Assembly: GCA_017556595.1 (NCBI GenBank)
Contig: JAFYML010000307.1
Coordinates: forward strand, 1-19,744
Direction: 5' to 3'
Source: Bacteroides sp.
Lineage (GTDB): Bacteria > Bacteroidota > Bacteroidia > Bacteroidales > Bacteroidaceae
DNA length: 19,744 bases
Shown here: one piece after another, positions 14,855 to 19,744 of the stretch
Layout of the letters: each line of letters opens with the position of its first letter
How positions within the stretch are numbered: the first letter of the stretch is position 1
Translations under genes and position numbers: made by a program
Notes under the pieces: model-generated
The model's input: the letters and a program-made list of their open reading frames with translations, nothing else
What the model was told of the DNA's origin: nothing
Database searches by the model: none

Positions 14855-16801
14855 TTATGATTTATAGTTACGAGTTTGTACCTTGATAGCTTCGTAAACC
14901 AATGGTTCTTTCAACAATACAGGTTCTTTATCGTCGCTGCCTTGGTATTCCCAGCAAGCTACATAGAAGTAGTTTTCGTCATCGCGCTTAGCTTCGCCTT
15001 CTTCTGTTTGGTGTTCTTCGCGGAAGTGACCACCACAAGATTCTTCGCGTGCCAAAGCATCGTGAGCAATAAGTTCGCCCATGATGATGAAGTCCCACAA
15101 ACGGATAGCCTTGTCGAGCTCAACGTTCATGCCTTCCTTGCTACCAGGGATGAAGAGTTCAGTTTCAAACTCTTTGCGCACTTCTTTCATGCGCTTCAAA
15201 CCTTCGGTCAAGCTTTCCTTAGTACGAGCCATACCTACGTTGTCCCACATGATGCGGCCAAGTTCTTTGTGGATAGAATCTACAGACTTCTTACCCTTGA
15301 TGTTCATCATCCAGTCGATCTTGTCGTTGATAGCCTTTTCTGCTTCAGCAAACTCAGGAAGATCGGTAGAGAAACGAGGAACAGTGATTTGGTCGGCCAA
15401 GTAGTTTTGGATAGTGTAAGGCAATACGAAGTAACCATCGGCCAAACCTTGCATCAATGCTGAAGCACCGAGGCGGTTAGCACCGTGGTCAGAGAAGTTA
15501 CATTCGCCGATAGCGAACAAACCTTTCACTGAAGTCATCAATTCATAGTCAACCCAGATACCACCCATAGTGTAGTGGATAGCAGGATAAATCATCATTG
15601 GGCTTTCGTATGGGCTAACGTCGGTGATTTCTTCGTACATATCGAAGAGGTTACCATAACGTTGTGCTACTACATCCTTACCCAAACGTTCGATAGCATA
15701 TTTGAAGTCGAGGAATACGGCCAAACCTGTGTTGTTTACACCATAACCCTTGTCGCAACGTTCCTTAGCTGCACGTGATGCTACGTCGCGAGGTACCAAG
15801 TTACCGAATGCTGGATAGCGGCGTTCCAAGTAGAAGTCGCGATCTTCGTCAGGAATATCGTTAGGATTCAATGTACCTTCTTGCAATTTCTTAGCATCTT
15901 CCAACTTCTTTGGTACCCAGATGCGACCGTCGTTACGCAATGATTCTGACATCAAAGTCAACTTAGATTGCTTGTCGCCGTGGATAGGAATACAAGTTGG
16001 GTGAATTTGTACGTAAGCAGGGTTAGCAAACCATGCACCCTTGCGGTAGCATGCCATAGCTGCAGAACAGTTACATGCCATAGCGTTGGTAGAGAGGAAG
16101 TATGCGTTACCATAACCACCGGTAGCAATAACTACGGCGTGAGCGGCAAAGCGTTCCAACTTACCAGTAACAAGGTTCTTAGCGATGATACCACGAGCAC
16201 GGCCATCAACGATAACAACGTCTTGCATTTCGTAGCGAGTGTACAATTTTACTGTACCTACGTTTACTTGACGGCTCAATGCTGAGTAAGCACCCAACAA
16301 CAATTGTTGGCCTGTTTGACCTTTAGCATAGAATGTACGAGATACTTGCGCACCACCGAATGAACGGTTATCCAATGTACCGCCGTATTCGCGAGCGAAA
16401 GGAACACCTTGAGCTACACATTGGTCGATGATGTTATTTGAAACTTCGGCCAAACGATAAACGTTTGCTTCGCGAGCACGATAGTCACCACCCTTTACTG
16501 TATCGTAGAAAAGACGATAAACCGAGTCACCATCGTTTTGGTAGTTCTTTGCTGCATTGATACCACCTTGAGCAGCGATAGAGTGTGCGCGACGAGGTGA
16601 ATCTTGAATACAGAAGTTGAATACACGGAAGCCCATTTCGCCAAGTGAAGCTGCTGCACTGGCACCAGCCAAACCTGTACCAACAACGATAATATCCAAA
16701 CGGCGTTTGTTAGCAGGATTCACAAGTTTTTGGTGAGCCTTATAGTTGGTCCATTTCTCAGCCACCGGTCCTGCGGGGATTTTAGAATCTATCTTAGTCA
16801 T
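14855..16801 (-). CDS. frdA: Fumarate reductase/succinate dehydrogenase flavoprotein subunit
   Basis: 648 residues, typical of the long Bacteroidetes/epsilon-type flavoprotein. The FAD Rossmann motif is [20 protein letters not shown] (from about residue 39). [12 protein letters not shown] carries the His that normally binds FAD covalently (about H73). The active-site region includes [20 protein letters not shown] and SLRNDGR, then [10 protein letters not shown] and [17 protein letters not shown]. It catalyses interconversion of fumarate and succinate on the cytoplasmic face, coupled to menaquinol through the other two subunits. The genes are 36 bases (from cytochrome b) and 12 bases (to FeS) apart, consistent with one transcript. 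Codon use is strongly biased, as expected for an abundant respiratory enzyme. Confidence 0.96.
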   Translation of the reverse strand: MTKIDSKIPAGPVAEKWTNYKAHQKLVNPANKRRLDIIVVGTGLAGASAAASLGEMGFRVFNFCIQDSPRRAHSIAAQGGINAAKNYQNDGDSVYRLFYDTVKGGDYRAREANVYRLAEVSNNIIDQCVAQGVPFAREYGGTLDNRSFGGAQVSRTFYAKGQTGQQLLLGAYSALSRQVNVGTVKLYTRYEMQDVVIVDGRARGIIAKNLVTGKLERFAAHAVVIATGGYGNAYFLSTNAMACNCSAAMACYRKGAWFANPAYVQIHPTCIPIHGDKQSKLTLMSESLRNDGRIWVPKKLEDAKKLQEGTLNPNDIPDEDRDFYLERRYPAFGNLVPRDVASRAAKERCDKGYGVNNTGLAVFLDFKYAIERLGKDVVAQRYGNLFDMYEEITDVSPYESPMMIYPAIHYTMGGIWVDYELMTSVKGLFAIGECNFSDHGANRLGASALMQGLADGYFVLPYTIQNYLADQITVPRFSTDLPEFAEAEKAINDKIDWMMNIKGKKSVDSIHKELGRIMWDNVGMARTKESLTEGLKRMKEVRKEFETELFIPGSKEGMNVELDKAIRLWDFIIMGELIAHDALAREESCGGHFREEHQTEEGEAKRDDENYFYVACWEYQGSDDKEPVLLKEPLVYEAIKVQTRNYKS

Positions 16802-16837
16802 AATACTATTCTGATTTTGAGTTACGATTGATGTTGA

Positions 16838-17533
16838 TTAGCAAGCAGCACCGCAGCAAAGCGACTTAATGAAGAAAGCAACGACTACGGCAGCAAAGCC
16901 CAACACGATGATAGTAGCGTAGATGTCTGAAACGCACTTCCAACGCTTAATCCAAATTTGGTTGTTCCAACCCAATGATTGAAGAGCACTCCAGAAACCG
17001 TGAGTAAGGTGGAACCACAAAGCAGCCAACCATACAAGGTAAAGCACTACGTTAATCCAGCAGCTGAAAGTAGCTTGGATGTGGAATGCACCATTGGCAG
17101 CGTTAGTAATGTCAACATCAGAACCCAATTTGTGCATCACTTCTGGCAACTGCATCTTTGCCCAAAATTGTGCAAAGTGAAGGCCAAGACCTACGATAAC
17201 GATGATACCAAGTACCAACATGTTTTGTGATGACCATTCTACGTTCTTTGGCTTAGCAGTAACTTCGTAACGGATGTTACCACGTGCTTTGCGATTTTGC
17301 AAAGTCAACCAGAAAGCATAGATGATGTGAATCACGAACAAGGCAGCCAGACCAGCTGTAGCTACCAATGCATACCAGTTTGTTCCCAAAAACTCACAAA
17401 TCATGTTGTAGCCTTCTGCCGAAACAAGAGCAACAAGATTCATGGCCATGTGGAACGTTAGAAACAGGATAAGTGCGAGACCGGTAACGCTCATTACCAC
17501 TTTCCTTCCTACAGATGAATTACTTAACCACAT
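16838..17533 (-). CDS. frdC: Fumarate reductase/succinate dehydrogenase cytochrome b subunit
   Basis: 231 residues with five hydrophobic helices (about 9-33, 53-74, 104-123, 153-178, 198-223), the layout of single-subunit di-haem cytochrome b anchors of type B complexes. His residues suited to haem ligation appear in FLTFHMAMNL, FVIHIIYAF, LGLHFAQFW and LWFHLTHGFW. It anchors the complex in the inner membrane and exchanges electrons with menaquinone. It is the first gene of the operon, with a well-formed promoter 70-100 bases upstream. The sdhC/frdC name is used loosely; Bacteroides literature uses frdC. Confidence 0.93.
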   Translation of the reverse strand: MWLSNSSVGRKVVMSVTGLALILFLTFHMAMNLVALVSAEGYNMICEFLGTNWYALVATAGLAALFVIHIIYAFWLTLQNRKARGNIRYEVTAKPKNVEWSSQNMLVLGIIVIVGLGLHFAQFWAKMQLPEVMHKLGSDVDITNAANGAFHIQATFSCWINVVLYLVWLAALWFHLTHGFWSALQSLGWNNQIWIKRWKCVSDIYATIIVLGFAAVVVAFFIKSLCCGAAC

Positions 17534-17603
17534 AAATGTTTGAATTTAAGTTATTTAATAATGATTATATATTGTTTCTTAATTTTTTTTAGTTAATATG
17601 TTG

Positions 17604-17635
17604 CAAAAATAGAAGAAATACCTTGATAAAGCAAA
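17604..17635 (-). promoter_or_regulatory. Promoter of the fumarate reductase operon
   Basis: On the minus strand TTTG (17635-17632), a 20-base spacer and TATTTTTG (17611-17604) match the full Bacteroidetes consensus. Transcription should start near 17597, giving an AT-rich leader of about 64 bases before ATG17533. Confidence 0.82.
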
Positions 17636-17637
17636 CG

Positions 17638-17659
17638 ATTAAAGAAATAATTCTTTAAT
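17638..17659. repeat. Perfect AT-rich palindrome just upstream of the frd promoter
   Basis: ATTAAAGAA (17638-17646) and TTCTTTAAT (17651-17659) form a perfect 9-bp inverted repeat around ATAA. It lies immediately upstream of the frd -33 box and overlaps the stop codon of the AraC-type gene. It could be an activator site for frd, or a weak terminator for the regulator gene (there is no T run of note). Confidence 0.5.
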
Positions 17660-18569
17660 TCTTTGGTGCATTTAGGCGTAATTTCTTGCGAAGTTCCTTT
17701 TCTATGTTGCAAGCGCTCTCTTCGCCTTCAAGCAATCTTTTCCGTAACGAGCGTGGTGTATCGCCAAACGAACTCTTACAGAAATGGGCAAAATGCGAAG
17801 GACTTTCAAATCCGTATCGGTCGGTAAGAACGGCCAATCGTTCATCTCCCCTTAGGTCGCTCAATATACCTTCTCGTTTCTTGTCTAAAATCCACTCATA
17901 AGCCGGCACATGAAACATGTTTTTGAAGAGGCGACGGAAGGTGGAGGTGCTGTATCCGCCCAAGTGGGCAAACTCTTCAACGTTTCTCACCTTCTCGTAG
18001 TTTTGCATCACGAAATAGTAGAAACTTTCGGTATAGATACTAATAGGGTAGAAGAAACTACTGATTTGATGCAATGGATATAGCGTAGTCAGTAGGAAAA
18101 TGAATTCGCGCGCTTTCATGTCAAGATAGCGTGCACAAGGTATTTTGTTCTTATTGATGTAGGCGGTTAAATCGGTAAATAGGTGATTGATTGGTGGAAG
18201 AGCTTTAAGAGGAGTGTAGACAAGCGGTTCTGTTGCATTCTCCAAAACAATGTTATAATGCTCTTTGCATATCAGGTCTTCCATTTCTGTGAACCAATAG
18301 ATATAGTATTCCACATCGGTCAAGGCTAACAATTCAAGTTTCGAACCAATACCTTGCAAAACCATGTCCATGCTTTTCAGAATGGTACCGGGATATTCGC
18401 TACTATTGATAAGGAGTTCTCCTTTTTGCACAAGGATGATACAATTCTTAATTCGCTTTTCAGCAGGAAAGTGAGTCCCCTTTGGAAAGCGTCTGAACAA
18501 GAGCGAAGATGTATCTGCCAATGTACAAAAATTGCAATCTACTCCTTTACAATTATCTTTTTTCTTCAT
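17655..18569 (-). CDS. AraC-family transcriptional regulator with N-terminal Cys cluster
   Basis: 304 residues. The C-terminal AraC/XylS DNA-binding domain (about 196-280) has two helix-turn-helix units: NVEEFAHLGGYSTSTFRRLFKNMF, then LAVLTDRYGFESPSHFAHFCKSSFGDTPRSLRKR. The N-terminal ~170 residues look like a cupin-type sensor (IILVQKGELLINSSEYPGT, then MVLQGIGSKLEL). The protein begins with C7-x4-C12-x2-C15, an arrangement that could bind metal or respond to redox; this is inference. It is transcribed in the same direction as, and just upstream of, the fumarate reductase operon, which has its own promoter, so control of frd is possible but not shown. A basic C-terminal tail follows the DNA-binding domain. 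Confidence 0.88.
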   Translation of the reverse strand: MKKKDNCKGVDCNFCTLADTSSLLFRRFPKGTHFPAEKRIKNCIILVQKGELLINSSEYPGTILKSMDMVLQGIGSKLELLALTDVEYYIYWFTEMEDLICKEHYNIVLENATEPLVYTPLKALPPINHLFTDLTAYINKNKIPCARYLDMKAREFIFLLTTLYPLHQISSFFYPISIYTESFYYFVMQNYEKVRNVEEFAHLGGYSTSTFRRLFKNMFHVPAYEWILDKKREGILSDLRGDERLAVLTDRYGFESPSHFAHFCKSSFGDTPRSLRKRLLEGEESACNIEKELRKKLRLNAPKN

Positions 18570-18583
18570 AGTATTTTAATCAC

Positions 18584-18615
18584 CACTACAAAGGTAATAC
18601 AATTTAAGTGTAGTG
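18584..18615. promoter_or_regulatory. Inverted repeat spanning the AraC-gene promoter, candidate operator
   Basis: CACTACA (18584-18590) and TGTAGTG (18609-18615) are exact inverted copies with 18 bases between them. One arm overlaps the -7 box of the AraC-type gene and the other ends right at its -33 box. Binding here would block the promoter, so autoregulation is a reasonable guess. Confidence 0.5.
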
Positions 18616-18619
18616 CAAA
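18589..18619 (-). promoter_or_regulatory. Promoter of the AraC-family regulator
   Basis: Minus strand: TTTG (18619-18616), a 19-base spacer, TACCTTTG (18596-18589). This is a full consensus match, giving a short leader of about 12-15 bases before ATG18569. Confidence 0.8.
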
Positions 18620-18642
18620 CGTTCTTGCTTGCTTTTTTGTTT

Positions 18643-18650
18643 TATCTTTG
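18643..18650 (+). promoter_or_regulatory. -7 box of the PAP2 phosphatase promoter
   Basis: TATCTTTG is an exact TAnnTTTG. The nearest TTG (18625-18627) is only 15 bases upstream, so the -33 element is weak. Transcription near 18657 favours ATG18671 over the in-frame ATG at 18659. Confidence 0.55.
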
Positions 18651-18670
18651 TCCCCCAAATGGATGTTACA

Positions 18671-19250
18671 ATGAAACGTATAGCTTATTTTTTGTTTTTC
18701 GTCATATTCTCTCAAGCTATTTGTGCGCAAAATTGGGAGGTAAATACCGTTCGCCGCATCAATAGTTGGGATAGTGGCTTTGTGCGTAACTACAATAAGG
18801 TTGTTTCTAAAACGGCTCCCTATGTAGCGGTTGGTGTGCCCGTGGCAATGGCGGCTGTTGCTTTGATTAACGATGATTCCGATTTGTTGAAAGATGCTGT
18901 TTATGTAGGCACGTCAGTGGCTGGTACTATTGCGATGACTTATGGTATGAAGTATCTTTTCGACCGCCGTCGTCCTTATGAGAAATATCCCGACAGGATT
19001 CATCCATTCAGTTTGGAAGATACGCCTTCGTTTCCTTCCGGACACACCTCTTCGGCTTTTGCTTTGGCCACCTCGCTCAGCATACGCTATCCTAAATGGT
19101 ATGTCATTGCTCCATCGGCTCTATGGGCTTGTTCGGTGGGTGTATCGCGCATGAACGAGGGTGTACACTATCCTACCGATGTGTTAGCCGGTGCTGCTTT
19201 GGGTGCCGGTTGTGCAGTAGCCAACATTTACATCAATCGTTGGATGAAGG
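18671..19250 (+). CDS. PAP2-family phosphatase, secreted/periplasmic; 3' end replaced at a probable chimeric junction
   Basis: About 192 residues belong to a membrane-type phosphatidic-acid phosphatase. A signal peptide (MKRIAYFLFFVIFSQAICAQ) is followed by two hydrophobic segments and all three PAP2 motifs: K94-x6-R101P102 (KYLFDRRRP), PSGH (122-125), and SRMNEGVHYPTD (R160, H166, D170). The catalytic domain is therefore complete, and the family normally ends soon after LAGAALGAG. Instead the frame continues without a stop into an unrelated ABC exporter. Likely substrates are lipid phosphates or undecaprenyl pyrophosphate. The first 192 residues have the same composition as the rest of the window (27 G/C in 60 at 18841-18900), so this part belongs to the Bacteroidales genome; its natural 3' end is not visible. 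Confidence 0.85.
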
Positions 19251-19262
19251 GAACCATCAGCG
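19235..19262. other. Probable chimeric junction
   Basis: Family, codon use and G+C all change within this short stretch, in the middle of an uninterrupted frame. No insertion-sequence end, attachment site or repeat was seen at the join. The exact base cannot be fixed without the two parent sequences. Confidence 0.75.
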
Positions 19263-19744
19263 AAGGCGAATACATCGCCTTCATCGCCTACAACGCCCAG
19301 ATGGTCTGGCCCATCCGGCAGCTGGGCCGTATGATCAGCGAAATGAGCAAGGCCGGCGTTTCCATCGACCGGGTGGCCTATATCATGCACTCCCCTGCCG
19401 AAACCGATGATCCCGAAGCCTTCGACGCGCCCATGGACGGGGATATTGCCTTTGAGCATGTGCGCTTCGGCTATGAAAATTCCCCGGAAATTCTCCACGA
19501 TATCCACTTTTCCATGAAAGCCGGCACCACCCTGGGCATTCTGGGCGGCACAGGCAGCGGCAAATCCACCATGATGCTCCTGCTGGATAAGCTCTATTCT
19601 CTGGCAGAGGATGGCGGACGGATCACCGTAGGCGGCGTTGATATCCGCAAGATCCGCACTGAGCATCTGCGCCGGAACATCGGCATGGTGCTTCAGGAGC
19701 CCTATCTGTTCTCCCGGACCATCGCCGAAAACATCGGCATCGCT
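19244..19744 (+). CDS. ABC exporter, part of the membrane domain and nucleotide-binding domain (Firmicutes-like, partial at both ends)
   Basis: From about 19244 the frame reads GTISEGEYIAFIAYNAQMVWPIRQLGRMISEMSKAGVSIDRV. This is the end of the transmembrane domain of an MsbA/BmrA-type ABC exporter, which then joins its ATPase domain: IAFEHVRFGYE, Walker A GGTGSGKST, and the Q-loop LQEPYLFSRTIAENI. The signature motif and Walker B lie beyond the window edge, and the first transmembrane helices are missing. Codon use switches to GGC, ATC, CTG and CCC, and 19501-19560 has 37 G/C in 60, unlike the Bacteroidales genes before it. The closest style is Clostridia/Oscillospirales. It is in frame with the preceding PAP2 phosphatase, but this is most simply explained by an assembly join between two genomes. 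Confidence 0.85.
   Translation, partial: MKGTISEGEYIAFIAYNAQMVWPIRQLGRMISEMSKAGVSIDRVAYIMHSPAETDDPEAFDAPMDGDIAFEHVRFGYENSPEILHDIHFSMKAGTTLGILGGTGSGKSTMMLLLDKLYSLAEDGGRITVGGVDIRKIRTEHLRRNIGMVLQEPYLFSRTIAENIGIA

Noticed and set aside
14876..15463. Plus-strand frames across the fumarate reductase flavoprotein gene
   Set aside because: They are antisense to an unmistakable flavoprotein with intact FAD and active-site motifs.
18659..18671. Upstream in-frame ATG (18659) as start of the PAP2 phosphatase
   Set aside because: It would lie at or next to the predicted transcription start and would put MDVT before a normal signal peptide. ATG18671 begins the signal peptide directly.
19184..19666. 160-codon minus-strand frame across the PAP2-ABC junction
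   Set aside because: It crosses the probable chimeric join and is antisense to PAP2 and ABC motifs. It is not a gene.
1..19744. tRNA, rRNA or riboswitch genes
   Set aside because: I looked through the intergenic gaps and saw no cloverleaf, rRNA segment or known riboswitch core. Most gaps are short and filled by promoters, terminators or repeats.
18671..19744. Genuine PAP2-ABC fusion protein as a new lipid-transport system
   Set aside because: Tempting, but the ABC part begins within its last transmembrane helices, and the change in G+C and codon use coincides with the join. It is kept as a finding to check, not as a gene call.

Overview
The window looks like a chromosomal contig from a gut-type Bacteroidales bacterium (Bacteroides, Phocaeicola or Prevotella-like; the genus cannot be fixed from sequence alone). 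Evidence: a frdCAB-type quinol:fumarate reductase operon, BACON-domain lipoproteins with acidic residues after the lipidated Cys, a TPR/transmembrane/helix-turn-helix regulator of the Bacteroidetes type, and many promoters of the Bacteroidetes form TTTG-N19/20-TAnnTTTG. Base composition is moderate (roughly 45% G+C in core genes), except for the last ~500 bases.

Layout: (1) 1-1449, minus: 5' part of RNase R, with its 3' end outside the window. (2) 1558-3225, plus: BACON + GH30 glycosidase lipoprotein, ending in a strong terminator followed by a pair of mutually inverted AT-rich palindromes. (3) 3474-5150, plus: membrane TPR regulator with a C-terminal DNA-binding-like domain. (4) 5295-7801, plus: a probable small membrane protein, a BACON-like lipoprotein and three tandem paralogous outer-membrane beta-barrel proteins. 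The two gaps between the paralogs carry the same REP-like hairpin. (5) 7893-9871, plus: overlapping SDR reductase/epimerase and AUR1-like PAP2 membrane enzyme, a plausible lipid (possibly sphingolipid) pair. (6) 9875-9999: long inverted repeat with internal direct repeats between convergent genes. (7) 10007-10990, minus: dusB. (8) 11199-13994, plus: tight operon of a U32-family protein, a hotdog thioesterase and dprA, closed by a bidirectional terminator. (9) 14087-17533, minus: fumarate reductase/succinate dehydrogenase operon in the order cytochrome b, flavoprotein, iron-sulfur, with a well-formed promoter. (10) 17655-18569, minus: AraC-type regulator with an N-terminal Cys cluster and an inverted repeat over its promoter. 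(11) 18671-end, plus: a PAP2 phosphatase that runs in frame into the C-terminal half of a Firmicutes-like ABC exporter.

Most of the window is core metabolism and housekeeping: RNA decay, tRNA modification, DNA uptake/recombination and anaerobic respiration to succinate. The accessory parts are the GH30 lipoprotein, the TPR regulator with its palindromes, and the lipoprotein/beta-barrel array. The PAP2-ABC join at about 19,240-19,260 combines an abrupt rise in G+C with an abrupt change of family. It is most likely an assembly chimera, so everything after about 19,250 should not be assigned to this organism without checking. I did not find a convincing new defence, mobile or secretion system. 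The least explained parts are the beta-barrel array with its shared hairpin and the repeat structures near 3,300 and 9,900.
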